The translations under genes were made by a program, and so were the position numbers. Shown piece by piece: positions 33,401-45,916 of a stretch of 64,000 bases of DNA; position 1 is the stretch's first letter, and each line of letters starts with the position of its first letter. The DNA lies in NCBI GenBank assembly GCA_001414345.1, contig LLCB01000266.1:16127-80126 (forward strand), given 5' to 3'. Under the pieces are notes generated by a model that did no database searches, was not told where the DNA came from, and saw only the letters and a program-made list of their open reading frames with translations. This DNA is from Hymenoscyphus infarciens (Eukaryota; Ascomycota; Leotiomycetes; Helotiales; Helotiaceae).

Positions 33401-35195
33401 CTAAACTTTTAGATCGCATTAGATCCTTGAAAGCCATGTGAGCTGGTCATGGAAAAAATGCCAGGTGATCTTAGGTACTAGTACCGGGTAGGCATACTCA
33501 GACTTTACGAGCACTAACCCGCATGCATCCACATACCCACAAGCTAAGAAACATCAACATCAACATCATCATCCATCAACCAAGCAAAACGAAAAATTCG
33601 AACAATAGAAAAACAGCTGAGAGAGAACCCCTGAAAACCCTCGAAGCTATCCGAATACCCTCTCAGCCCCATCGCCCATCCAGACCGGTGGAAATCAACC
33701 GCCGCGAAAAAACAAGTAGACAATGAGAAAAACGAAAACACGGCAGAGAAAACAGGCCAAGCAAAGAAGTTTCATTCCCACCAACCCCATCTTCAATTCA
33801 CAAATAGCTAAACAACCAACGAACCACTGAATTCAAACTTCATGACTCAATTCCCAACCCATCACCACCACCCTCGACAGAGAATCCTGCCCGCAGCAAC
33901 CTAGATTGTTATCCCAGCCTCAACAACTCAACAACCCAACCACCAACTCCCAGACCAAGAGAAAACGTGAAAGATAAAACCTAGACCCCAGAGCCAAGAA
34001 AAAGAAAAAAAGAAAAAAAGAAAAAAAGAAAGAGAAAACACATACTAGTAAATCGTGACATTCTTCCCAATAAAGCACGGAACGTTGGAATCACCCCCTA
34101 GTGCCCCAAAAAACCACATCTCCCCCATCGCACTTTACAAAGGATATAAACTGGAAAATGACACACACACACACACACACACACACATCACCTCAGACGC
34201 CAGACGCCTCCAAAAAACCACCCAACCCAAAAACCATCCACCTAACCCAAAAACCACCCAACCCAAAAAACCACCCACCTAACCCAAAGAAGCCACCACC
34301 CTATCTCGTAGAAGAATGACGTGCGAAGTCACGAATCTCGAAAAAGAAGAATTGCATGCGCAAGAAGAAATAAATGTCTCGAATGTCTCGAATGTCACGA
34401 GAAAAAGGAAAGGGTAAAGTGTGATTTGATGATTCCCCGCAAGCAATCGTGATTGGACCCGGACATCTACCTAGTCCCCACATCCCATCGCATCCCATCC
34501 CATCCCATCCCATTCCCAAAAGGTCTAGAACACGACTCAACTCACTCCACCAAAAAAAAAAGAAGAATAAAATGCCAAGAGAAAAGATCCCACTGGATAT
34601 TTACCTTTACACATCATCATCATCAAATGGCTATTTCCCGACGACACACGTGGGGACATGTCACTTATTAGCGAGTGATTGTTCCAAAAAGAAAACCCCC
34701 CCCCAAAAAATATAATTTATGTTTATAAAAAAATAAGATATGAACTATTCAGCCATTTGAGAATTATGCGGAAACGACTCGCTGTCTTTGTACTGATAAG
34801 GATCCGATATAATTTACAAAGCCCCACCCAGTGCTATGCTGTCCCCCCCCCTATCCCTCCCCCTTCTCCTCGCTTTCCCTTCAAATCTATTTGGAAGAAG
34901 AAGAAGAAGAATCGTATAATAATGCCCGCGAGAAAAGCTTTGTACATAACAAGAAACAAGAAACAAGAAGGGAAAAAGGGAAAAAGGGAAAAAGGGAAGA
35001 CCCAAAATTTAGATAAAACCTCCAGCGCCGGCCTGCTAATGACTTTGATGAAGACGCCGAATCCCTAATGCAATCAAACCAAAAAACCAAAAAAAATCTC
35101 CCCTCCGACCAGCCCAACACCCAGTACAACAAATTCCAAGGTGAAAACGAGAGTGGTATAGAAACACGGAAAATAAAAGGAAGACGGGTTTTCGT
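30500..35195. other. Long non-coding, low-complexity interval
   Basis: About 4.7 kb without a supportable gene. Contents: AT-rich text (31.2-32.6 kb); a diverged direct duplication at 31636-31672/31701-31738; A-rich and C-rich low complexity from 32.9 kb; an AAAG-type tract (34000-34035); an AC dinucleotide run (34161-34187); repeated ACCCAAAAACCACCC-like text (34220-34290); CATCC repeats (34480-34512); and GGGAAAAA repeats (34970-34998). Open frames here (for example 30742-31179, 32754-33197, 34679-35068) follow the composition and have no motif. Confidence 0.55.
34161..34187. repeat. AC dinucleotide microsatellite
   Basis: About 13 uninterrupted AC units in a C/A-rich, low-complexity neighbourhood. 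Confidence 0.95.
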
Positions 35196-36299
35196 CTACG
35201 GAGCAGCTCGTCTAGAGTATTCCGTCAACTCAACCTCACTCCCCGAATGCTGCGAATGCTGCGAAACCTCCCTCGAGCTAACATCCGCAGACTTCTTCGA
35301 CTGCGATTCCGACTCGATCTCAACCTTTCGCGCCTCCAAATCGTCCGACTTCCCGGAATCAACCTGCATCAGGTGTTCCTGTCTCTTGTACATCTTGTAG
35401 AAATTCCAGGTTCCCCATAACTGGCAGGACGCAAAGAGGGCGTGGAGCATGGGCGTGGTGACTTTGAAACCGAGGGTCCAGCGATCCCAGAGGGAGCCAA
35501 AAAGGTACATGGTGAGGATGGTTTCGAGGATCGTGCCGATGAGGGTGGTGCACATGCAGATGCGGAAGAGCTTGCGGAGGAAGTTGTGGCGCGTGGGGTG
35601 GACGCGGTAGAGGATGATTGCGATGTGGGGGAGGAATTCGGAGACGATGTCGAAGGCACCTATTCAACTGTTAGTTTGATTGCATGTTGGAGGAGGGGGG
35701 CTGGATGATTGCATACCCCATACTGTGCACAGAATGAACTCAATGGTCGCATCCTTCTCATGCACCAGATTCAACGAGATGGCAATGGCAGATTGCCCAA
35801 TCATAATAGTCCCAATATGGTGTCCCGCACTGACAGGCGAGATCTTGGTGCGGTAGAATAACTCAAACACATACATCGCAATCAGAGCCTGCGCCGCAAC
35901 AATCAAGATATCACCCATGGTAATACTCTTGGACCCTGCAAAGGGCGAGTGCAGGTTGGAGCTTCCAAATGCCACATCGATGAAGGGGTATGCGGCCAGA
36001 ATCAGAATGGCCAGCTTGGTTCCGCCTGCTATATGGTGATTTACGAATCCTCTTCGCGTCGTCTCGTTCATTTTCGTATAGATCGTTCCGTAGACCTTCT
36101 TGAGCAGGTAACCCTCGAGGAGGTACATGCGAACGGCAAAGTATATGACGAATATGACGGAGAGGATGAGGGCGCTGAAGGGTGCGAGTTTGGATATCGA
36201 CTGCAGTGGCACCTTGGTAATGTGTGGGCCATTGGTCTTGATGGGTGCGTCTTCCCCGGTGGAGTTGAGGGCATTGCGAAGGTAAATTATTGAATCCAT
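35196..36299 (-). CDS. Multi-pass membrane protein, TLC-like, 348 aa
   Basis: Exon 1 is 36299-35717 and exon 2 is 35659-35196, intron 51 bp (GTATGGG|GTATGC ... ATAG|GTGCC, phase 1). At least six hydrophobic segments: FSALILSVIFVIYFAVRMYL, KLAILILAAYPFIDVAF, ITMGDILIVAAQALIAMYVF, HHIGTIMIGQSAIAISLNLV, the exon-1/2 helix VWGAFDIVSEFLPHIAIILY, FRICMCTTLIGTILETILTM and LHALFASCQLWGTWNFYKMY. The spaced helices with the intramembrane HH pair resemble TLC (TRAM-LAG1-CLN8) proteins, so a lipid-related role is possible but unproven. The C-terminal ~70 residues are charged, Ser/Glu-rich and cytosolic-looking. Confidence 0.75.
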
Positions 36300-39200
36300 G
36301 GTTGGGTGTGGGTAGGTATGGCGAAGAATGGGTGTAGCGAGGTGTGTTGCTGGTAAGTAGTTGGTGGAGGAGGGTGGAGGTTGACTTCCCTCTTTTTGGA
36401 AAAAAGAGAAATTGGAGCGACGTGAGTCTGTGAATGTGTAGCGTGCCCTGCTCCGTAGGTACTTATATCAGGAAGGTTGAATGACTGTGGCTAGTGCGGA
36501 GAGAAGGAGTGGTCAAGGTGTTGTTGGGTGAGTTCTGTACAGCAGCGAAAGAAGTATGGTCAAGGAATAAAGTTCATGACCGGACCAAACAATGCACCTC
36601 ACAAGTACGTACTGGACGACGGAGAAAAGGAAAAAAAGGTCTGAAAGTCTGGGATTTCCGTGGTGAGACAAAGTAGCCGTTTCCAAAGAGTCTGGCGATG
36701 GGTGCATCTAATATACAAACTCGGTAGTGTTGCCATGGCCCCTGCAACTTTAATTGGCCGGGGGGAAGAGAGATTTGGGAAGAACCAAAGACCACCTACT
36801 TCTCGGGAGGGGGAGGGGTAGTCAGTCTACTAGTACTGTATGGACTAGGGGAACTAGCTGCGGAAACGCCACGGTACCCAAAAGGGGCCCAGCACGAAAA
36901 GAAAAGGACTATTTTGAAATGAGCTATAGAAGATAGCGTGTAATAGTCCCTCCAAGGACTCCCTCCACGGGGTTCAAACCTAGGTAAATAGCCAGATAGA
37001 TGGCCATTGACTCGAGTTTCTACTGAATCTATTGAAAAGGTGCTGGATCTCTGGAAAAATGGGTGGGCAAGGTAGGTATCGGGTATGCTGCGTAGGCACG
37101 TATTGTCTAATGGTTGTGTGATGTGATCATTTTAGTTCTAGTAGATGTGTTAAGGGGGAGGGGCAGGCATAGGATGGACCCGAGCATGGACCCGAGGAAC
37201 GAGGGGGTGATGTGCACCTCAGTCAACTGGAAATTTGGAGGAGCTAGACGGTAGACGGTAGACGGTAGATTAGTGGTTGCAATTGGGGCTGAGGCAGTTG
37301 GTTTGTAGGTCATGTCGAGTAGTGCGTAGTGCCTGTCTGTGCCTGCCTGTGCCTGTGCCTCTCGTCGTAAATAACCCCTTGTTGTGACTGTGCCATCTGC
37401 CATCTTGCCATATTAGGTATCTTCTGTACCAAGGTACTCGGTACTGTCCCATCAGCCATCTGTCGCAACACGTGGTGGGAAGATCTCTATGCAACCTATC
37501 AGCACTATCACCTAGGTACAGAATTGTAGGCCACCCCGAGGCTACGAGTCTAGGTACAATTTCCTGTGGCATGGGCGGAGGAAATATTCTTCTGAGAAGG
37601 GGCGGCTGAGGTGATGGATGGACTACCTTACCTACCTACCCACCTAGTGGAACCAATGTGTTTGCGAGGCGAAGATTTCCCGTCAATTCGGGCTAAATAC
37701 GATCCTTGAGCCTAGGCCAGCCGGCTGCTGCAGATACCGACTTGCAGGGGACTGTGCGGCGATAGGTATCTTCCAACTGCAGGACCCTGGGCTTCGCTCC
37801 TTCTCCTTGGGTATGTTATATTTTAGGTAGCCATCGATTGATCTGCTTTCGAAGGAAGGGGCAATCGACGTCAAAAGAGGAAAGGCAACTGGGGAAAGGG
37901 TTCTCTTGGCAATCCCTTGGCAATCCCTTGGCAAAAAAGCTTGTCTGTCCTTTCATCAGGGGACCACAAGATCCGCCCCACCGGTTGCCCCTCTTCCAAA
38001 CTCTCTTCTTAAATTAAACCCTCCCCATTGGTTCTCCGCATCTCAAACAATCCAGATGGAGCCGATCAACGACTGTTCTTTCCCTCTTGGCGATACTTTT
38101 CTGGAAACATTAGCACCATCACCAGGTGTCAAACGGCAAGCACAGACAGGCAACGCATGTCGAATCCGACCAACACCAACACCAATACATCCCCGAGCCT
38201 CAGACAGAGCCAGAGCCCCCAAACCAACAAGCAGAGCCACCCACACATTCCCTTCCCGTCCCGTCTTGACGATTCCAATTGTTTAGCTCGATGACGCTTC
38301 TCATACATCAAAGTTGGGTTTCGAACCTGCAACACGAAAGGAAAGACTTCCATCCGAATCCCAAATCCTTCACACCAACAACCTACCTAGGTAACGTAAA
38401 TCCCGCATTCGGGTTATCTTCCGCCCATGAACCCTCAGCTCGACTCGTCCTTCGCGAACGCCCTAAATCTCGGGCTAAGCCCTCTGCACAGAATCAACCA
38501 ACCAATGCCCTTGCCGATCAGCCTAATTCATGTTTTGCACTAGTGAAGAATTCCATTTCTTCCTTCGCTCGGGTAAGCATTGAGGGGAGCGGGGAAATAG
38601 TTTCTCCTTGACGGAAGTATGGATATCTTCAACAATAACAAACCTTGGTAAAGAACTTCTCTCCTATTCCCTCCAACCTTTTACACATTACGGATTCGTC
38701 AATTCTATAGGTGCAATGATATAAAGATATCATTATCTCCCCCTCGTTTCCTTGGTATTGACAAGCTCAAGGCTTACATGCTTGTTTTTTACGTCAACCC
38801 CATCCACGTATGTCAACAAGAAGGCTGACTTGGAACGTTCAATACTCAGCCCTGTCGAATACCGCGTCGTATAGGCGAATTTCCAAATTGACTGCATCTT
38901 CTGGTTTCAGGTTACACTTCCACCATTTTCTTACGTGTTTTTCTTTCTCCAGTACTGAGGTATCCCTGTCATCATCTAATTACTTCGTATTCGAGGCGGT
39001 GACTAGATGCTGATGTATGTACAAACACACTGACCACGTCGTTTAGAAGATATTTTTACTTTCGAGGAATCCATACAAGAGTCTAGTTGCGTAATCTAAC
39101 GAGTCGAGGACGAGTACAGACTTTGAAAGTGCGTATGCCGAGGAAGTCTGAAGTCAAACAGAATGCATGTCCTAGGAATACGTACTCACACTCGAGGGGA

Positions 39201-40202
39201 GAGCTAGAGCTTTTTTCAGGTTCCATTGCAAGGAGATTGCAAGTTCTTGGATGAAGAACACCGTTGGAGAAGATCTCAGGTTTCAGTCACGTGTAAATCG
39301 AGATCATGCTTCCCGGTCTCTCACGAAGACCTGCAACTCTCAAACCTCTGGGTACAGTACTTCCAAAGTTAGAACACAAGAATCACGATTGATAGCATTC
39401 AATCACCGTATCTCTATTTTCCTTTTTGAAAAAGGTCCTGCATCGGGTGTTAGTCACATGCGCTATCAGGTGACTTTTCTCGTTCGAGGGTCTTCCCTCT
39501 TTTCCCTTCTCTCCTTATCGTATCACAGTCAAGATCTGATTTTAACCTTTTCCTCATACCCCTTCTCAATTCATATTCTTTCCGCCCTTTTCAGAGCAAC
39601 ACAGACCAACTGTACGATCCCCTCGCCAAACAGTCACGAATCCCGGCCCTCTCATTGGCCGATCGTATAACAAGCATTCTAGCTGACGACTTACCTCATG
39701 TCTGCGCCTCCCACCACTTATTCTTTCCCGGTTCCAGAAATGGGGAGCACGAATCCGCTGCATCTTTATTGTATGGTTTCTGGCGATTTTTATTTGTTGG
39801 AGCAAGCCACGGTCGTCTTCAAATTTCGTGGATCCCGCGTGGTGAAGAGTGCACTGGCCATACCTTCTTTCTAGGATGGAGATGAGTGGTTCGTTCGTTC
39901 CGTGGGGAGTTGTGCCGCAGAGATGGAGATGGAGATGGGCTTTGAGTGTGTCGGCTGTTACGCGTCCTGGCTTCATTTTTTTTTTTTTTTGTGGGAGGCT
40001 GAGGGGATTTGATGCTGGAGGTTTCTCTTGGCGAGGGGGTTTGAATTGGAGTTGGGAGGTTTATAAATCCAGTGTATTTTCTCGATCTTACAGCTCAAAT
40101 CATTTGCTCTTCATCAGTTCATCAGTATCATAGACATTTCAATTTTTCTTTGCCAGTTTTTCGTTGGCAGCAACATCATTATCGTCGTCCTCAAATAATG
40201 CA
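36300..40202. other. Long intergenic interval between two divergent membrane-protein genes
   Basis: About 3.9 kb with no gene I can support. It contains short tandem units (TAGACGG three times at 37250-37270; CAATCCCTTGG three times at 37908-37933), many CCTAGGTA-type words and a poly-T tract at 39978-39992. Short frames on both strands (39566-39976 minus, 37906-38286 plus) lack motifs. It may hold long 5' leaders or non-coding RNA. Confidence 0.5.
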
Positions 40203-41394
40203 ATGTCTTCAACTACTGGCATACTGAGTACCGCCACATCCACAGCATCCGCTACAGCAACATGTATAAGCGTCACTCCAGATAAAAACGGCTACGTCCC
40301 TCCAGGCGCATGCGGAGCAAACTACGACGTAAGTGTCCACCAACTTTCTTTCTTCTCTTCCAGATCACGGAATGGAAACTCCATTTTCCCCATCCACTCT
40401 TTCAGAAAACAATACTGACTCCAATATCGCCCACAGTACTACCCCTCATTCGGCGGAAACCTCTTCTTCGCAATCGCCTTCCTCCTCACCCTCATCCTCC
40501 ACATCTACCAAGCAACCATCCACAAGAAATGGAAGCTCTCCTGGGTCCTCATCATGGGTGTCCTTTGGGAACTCATCACCTTCACAGCTCGCACCGTAGG
40601 CGCTAAATTCCAACAGAGTATCGCCCCTGTCTACGTCGCCTTACTCATTCTGCTCGCCCCAATCTGGGTAAATGCTTTCGTGTACATGGTTCTGGGGCGA
40701 ATGATCTGGTTCTTTGTGCCGGAGCAGAAGATATGGGGAGTGCGAGGGATCAAAGTGGCAAAGTACTTTGTCTGGTTGGATGTTCTGTGAGTTTCCCCCC
40801 CCCTCCCCTCCTCACTTCCCCAAAATAAGAAAGGTGCTCATGAGAGGAGCAAATAGATCCTTCTTGATCCAGCTCTCGGGCGGCATGTTAATCAACCCCT
40901 CCAACGACGCCAAGACCATCCGCATGGGCATCTCCATCTACCAGGGCGGAATCGGCTTCCAAGAAACCTGCATCGTCCTCTTCCTCGCGCTCGCCACGCG
41001 CTTCGCGCTCGTGATGCGGAAGCACGAGTCTTCACCTCGCCTGGATGGTCGACCGAGGAATTGGCGACCCCTGCTTGGGACTTTATTCGGCTGTCTGGCC
41101 TTCATTACGCTGCGCATTGTTTACCGACTTGTGGAGTGGGCTGCGGGAACCGAGCCGGATGAGAACCCTATCCCGTTTCATGAGGCGTATGTTTTTGGAC
41201 TTGATGCGTTGCCCATGTTGCTTTGTGTTGGGCTTTTGAATGTTGTGCATCCGGGACGGATTTTGCAGGGGGAGAATAGCGAGTTTCCTAAGGGGCTGAC
41301 GAGGAGGGAGAAGAAGGAGATGAAGAGGGTTAGGAAGGAGGAGAAGGCGGAGAGGAGGAAGGGGGTTAATTTGGGGGTTTATCAGAGTGTTTGA
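40203..41394 (+). CDS. RTA1-like membrane protein (lipid-translocating exporter family), 337 aa
   Basis: Seven-transmembrane RTA1/RTM1/RSB1-type protein; yeast members confer resistance to 7-aminocholesterol or move sphingoid bases. Exons: 40203-40328, 40437-40786, 40857-41394; 338 codons. N-terminus is Ser/Thr-rich, then YVPPGACGANYD. Helices include FGGNLFFAIAFLLTLILHIY, WVLIMGVLWELITFTARTVG, APVYVALLILLAPIWVNAFV with YMVLGRMIWFFVP, and after the second intron FLIQLSGGML followed by IYQGGIGFQETCIVLF. A basic loop (SPRLDGRPRNWRPL) precedes FITLRIVYRLVEWAAG and the family's hallmark EAYVFGLDALPMLLCVGLLN with VVHPGRIL. The tail is strongly basic (RREKKEMKRVRKEEKAERRK). Confidence 0.93.
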
Positions 41395-44344
41395 GTGTTT
41401 TTTTAGGGGGGCCTGTTGATGGACTAAAGACTTGGGATGTTTGGGATGGCGTTTATGGTGTTATAATAGAATGGGGGAACATTTTGAATTTTGGGGGGCT
41501 TGGGGCTTTTGTGGATGTGAGAGGATTTAATACTCCTATTTTACCGTTTGACCTCTATCTACCATCCAGTGTGTTGCTGCATTATGAGTTTTCCACGAAA
41601 TAAATGTGTGGAAATGAATGGAACAAGATTGAGCGCACGAGTGTTTTAGAGTGGAAATGTGCTTTGGGGGGAGCTCTTGAGAGCAAGGTCTTGAGATCAA
41701 GGTCGAGCGAGGTCTTTCCTTCCTTCCTCACTTGCTCTCGTCCTTCGACTCGATAACCGGGGCTCGTCGCTCCTTCCTTTTTACCTCGACCTCGTGCTGC
41801 GGGAGTGAGGAGGGAAGACACAATCCAGCTTACAGCAAAGGAAAAAACCCCATCGGATACCACTCATGGTGTATGTAACTTTGACCTAAATGAAGTGCGG
41901 GGAAGTCCCAGAAGATTGATGAATAGGTTGGAGAACTCCCCAAAGTACACTTGCATCCCTACTCGTTGTCGATGGCTCTCTTGTAATTTGTAGGTTATTC
42001 ACAAATAGTGGCTTGCTAATAGTTGTGTTATTCGTGGGTTACCTATAATACAAGGGACCTTGGCAAAGAGTGAGCTAATATAAAAACATAAAATATAAAA
42101 TACAAAATATAAAACATAAAACAGACTTACTTTACCTAAGTAAAATAAAAATATAGTTTCTATTTTTAAGACTTAAGATATACTATATAGAGAGACTATA
42201 ATAAATTAGACACCTAGAAATTTAATCTCTATTTACTTCAAGTTTCTAATTTATTAAAAGAGTTCTCTACTTAAGATAATTATATTTTCTGTTTTCCTGT
42301 TAGCTAACTCTCTGCTACTTAATGTCCTCTATATATAAACAGACGGACAGGAAATACCGATGTGTAACAAAATAGAGAATTTTCAGCGCATCGGCATCCT
42401 ACCTTGAAAACGCAGGCAATGACACTTATCAATACTCAAATTCGGGAAAACTGAAAGGAGGAGTTTCCAGACCTTTATCTGGAACTTGAGGGGTATGTTT
42501 CTACTTTGAATTGCTACATGACAATCAGACTCGTGTTACTTTCATTCGACTCGGGAGACTGTTTCTCTGCTTCACTTTCTCTTCCAACTACCACTTGTCG
42601 ATCGTCTCACGGCTCATTCAAAGGTCCTCACTATCCTTTTTGCGACGGGGACGGTGGTGACTTGCGTACAGATATTTGTTGTGAGTTGTCGTATGATTAC
42701 CGAAAAAAAGCCTCCAACTCTGTGACTTGAAAGCATAGCGGAAGCAACAGTAATAGCGACCAGGTTTGTCGTTATGCAGAGATACTTCGACTTCCAAAGC
42801 TATACACCCTGCAAACGATCGGGTAGGGGGTTCATTGGTCCTGTTTTTGATGTTTTTGCACTTGTTGCTGCTTTGCCCGCCACGAATTGTGGAGGAGCAC
42901 ACCGCTCGCTGTCATTGAAAAAGGTCATACATATGTACGGCACAGGTCAACAATTTCTATCATATTCATGATAATTCCCGCTTTCATGAAACGAATTGTC
43001 TCCGTTGGAGTAAGGTGGCTTTCTGATAGAAAAAACGTGACAGCCGTCCCTCGCCTCTACCATAAATCTCAACTATTCTCGCTTCCAAGTCCAGGCCTAC
43101 GACTGATTGGAATTCCAAGACAATTCCGACCCAGAAAAGGACTCCCAGGGCAAGACACCAGAACGCCAAAGCGAGACACTGCGAAAGCACACAGATGTCA
43201 AAAACGTGATCGCCATGTCGCGTATGAGCACCCGGTCAATTTTTCGCGGGGAACTTTTTGCGAATCTTTCTCTCAAATATTCACGAAGACACGATTCGAA
43301 GTTCAGGGCAACAGCCCCACAACATATTTTCTTCGGGCGAGGTGCCGTGGTTCGGTTGAACAAAAAAGCAATACCACCCTTTTCGGGTTCCACTGAGTCT
43401 ACGCTCTCCTCATCAACTCGTCAAACTCCGTCCAAAGTTGCCATTTCCAACCCTCGAGAAGCCACTTGTCACATTGGCAATGCACGCACGAGATGAATGT
43501 TCAAGCAAGGAGAAGTCAGGCCTCCCTTTTTGGGCACCTTGATGTCGATCACTGGCGCCGAGATACACCGAATTTTCCTAGAAAAGCAAATACTGAAAAT
43601 GTCGTGGCTGGTTGTGGCTGCTGCCATTGACCAACCATCGAGATCTTTGTCTTTTGTATACTCACAAGTTATGAGTATATTCTACGACGTTATTTGTTGC
43701 TACCCTCTGGTGCCCCCCTTTGCAGATTTCTTCAATTCTGCTCCAAAATCAGAAATCCCGATGTTCTGGACATCCAACATACATCTCTTTGGAAAACTTC
43801 CGATTGGTGAAACAGTGTCTTCAATGATCTGTGGCGTCGTTCACGCGTCTCATTTTTAATCGCGCTGATTCCCGAAGCCACATTTTCTCCACAATACACT
43901 TGTCTTTTCCTGGGCTTGCCTCGTTGTTTCTTTTTAATCCTCTTTGCTCTCTGAATAGCATTGTGTTATGGGAGAGTTATGTGAAAAGACGACAGCTCAT
44001 ACTGGTCACACCTAGCTCCCTCTGATGTTCGAGGGAACACCCATTCTACTAAAGAGTTCCTGCCCTTCTAAATTGATGTGACTTTTGGTATTCCGTTGCC
44101 TTTGAACTCCCAGGTTCCACCAGCAGGATTGTCAACCCCGCACACTTGCTTTTGTGCATCCCGACCGCAAAGCATTCTCGTTGCAATGGTTTACTTGGGA
44201 AAGGAAACACGAGCTGCCAATACAATCTCACTCATCATATCTTTGCTGTCGATAGCTACACTTTCAATCTGTCTGTGTATGTATCGCTCAACACCCGAAT
44301 TCAGGATTTGGAACTGACTTTTAGATCAGCCCGCAGAATAGAGC
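41395..44344. other. Intergenic interval with an AT-rich island
   Basis: About 2.9 kb. 42070-42350 is an AT-rich island (repeated ATAAAATATAAAA words and TATATA) that looks like a RIP-altered repeat scar. A 129-codon plus frame at 43107-43496 lacks an ATG and a known motif. A short hydrophobic frame at 44186-44317 (MVYLGKETRAANTISLIISL) precedes the ten-exon gene and could be a leader ORF or an unrelated scrap. Confidence 0.45.
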
Positions 44345-45916
44345 ATGTCCGAAAATGGCACAGACTTCCTCCGGTCTGCTGGCGTGAGTCTGGCTAGATA
44401 GGAGTGGGGAACCGTTGCTGATGCCGAGATAGTGATTCTGGTTATTTACATTGATTCGATCATATTTGCAATAGGAAGTTCAATCATATCCCACGGTTTG
44501 GGAGTGGACTCTTCTCTGAGGGTTTGCAGCGATGCGATCAAACTCTGCTTGGCCTGTTATATGACAACAAAGGTATTGTTACTGCCTTGTTGTGGAGATT
44601 ATTGTTGCTGAACATGTACAGGTGGTGTGTAGCTAACCGACCCTTCAGTGAAAACGGATGTGACTTGTGCTAATTCCGGCAGTTGATCTACTTCTTCCTA
44701 GTGGAGAGAGTGGTAAGTTCACTCGAACCCTTGATTTGAATGCCGCTGATGTGATTCAAGTATATCATTAATCGACCAGGAAAGCCGAGATGGAGAGACT
44801 TGACCTATATATGCAACTTCATGTTCGCCATCAGTAAGCTGACTTTGTGAAAGGAGCTAGTTTCGCGGGCTAACGTCAAACAGTTCCATATATTGTTATC
44901 ATCATACTCAACATTATATTGTAGGACTCATGAAACTCACTTGGAATCATTCACTGACATTCATAGCCGCTTCGCAACCTTCAAACATGGAGAATGCAGA
45001 ATTGGAATGGAACTGCGTCCCATGATTGCGCTAATAGTCTTCGAAGGCGTGATCAATGTATGCGACCACAAATCCTCATGAAGTGAAAAGAGGCTTACGC
45101 CGGTGTCATAGATTTCCCTGACAGTACAGTTCTTGATGCCCGTTTTTGGTGAGTGACAACTGCGTTTCTGGCTCTCATTTAGCCGCTAACTTCAATAGGA
45201 CTTTGGTCATTCAAAAACGAGCGCAAATCAAAAGTACGAGCCGTTGCTTTCCGTACCGGCTTGGGAAGTGGTGTGGCTTTAATAACAACACTCGTGTAAG
45301 AATTCTCTCCTCTCCCACCGTATACCCAATACCTAATACCCAGCAGCAACCTGGCAGTCGTCTTAGGCCTTAAAGGTGAAGCGGGCTGGATTTGCCTAAT
45401 GTGTTGCAACTGCGACAGTAAATTCTCACCCCTCACCCACACCAATTCTTCAACTAATTACCACTTCCAGTCCTCCTCACAGTCCTCGTCCTTCACTGGC
45501 TGACCACCAAAGATAACGCTTCGACAACGCCTTCCCACCCTTCATTCCCCAATCAACAACAGGCCTCTCGCTCCTCCAGACCCAAACGTTCCCAAACCCC
45601 CTATCCCAATATTGAAAATAACGACGTTGGGCTAAGCGAGTACATGCGTAAAGGAGGGGTGACGACGCTGGTCACAGCTGCAAGTCATGATTTCGATAGC
45701 GAGGAGGATGGGGATTGTATTCGTGGAGGAATACCACCTAACACCATCAAAGTCGAATACGAGCATACACAGGAGGTTGTTGAGGTCGTGCGGCTTGTTG
45801 GAGATAGGAGGGATTTTGCGGTGGAAAAGGAGAGGAATGGGAGTCAGAGTGAGGTGAGCGAGGGGTATTCGGAGGACACCAAAGGGAATAGGGATAGTAC
45901 GCATGAGCTATGTTGA
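44345..45916 (+). CDS. Seven-transmembrane-type fungal protein assembled from ten short exons, 354 aa
   Basis: Exons: 44345-44383, 44429-44572, 44683-44712, 44761-44833, 44884-44920, 44967-45057, 45112-45148, 45199-45295, 45347-45417, 45471-45916; 355 codons with every splice in phase. The spliced frame reads MSENGTDFLRSAG, then IVILVIYIDSIIFAIGSSII, CSDAIKLCLACYMTTK, LIYFFLVERV, NRPGKPRWRDLTYICNFMFA, IPYIVIIILNIIF, GMELRPMIALIVFEGVIN, ISLTVQFLMPVFG, VRAVAFRTGLGSGVALITTL and GEAGWICLMCCNCDILLTVL with VLHWLTTKDN. Six or seven helices are followed by a ~110-residue polar, acidic tail. The ACYMTTK and LVER text recalls a recurrent fungal transmembrane family without a function known to me; GPCR-like topology is possible. 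Exons as short as 30 bp explain why single-frame scans miss it. Confidence 0.8.

Noticed and set aside
33523..35068. Several frames of 60-129 codons on both strands
   Set aside because: All follow C/A-rich and A/G-rich simple sequence; none has a recognisable domain.
35359..35708. His/Pro-, Ser- and Glu-rich frames overlapping the TLC-like gene
   Set aside because: Other-frame shadows of its second exon.
38305..38340. tRNA-like B box (GGTTTCGAACC) near 38315
   Set aside because: No matching A box or foldable cloverleaf on either strand; the T-stem does not pair.
43107..43496. 129-codon plus-strand frame
   Set aside because: No ATG at its start, TGA immediately upstream, no motif; kept only as a remark in the intergenic entry.
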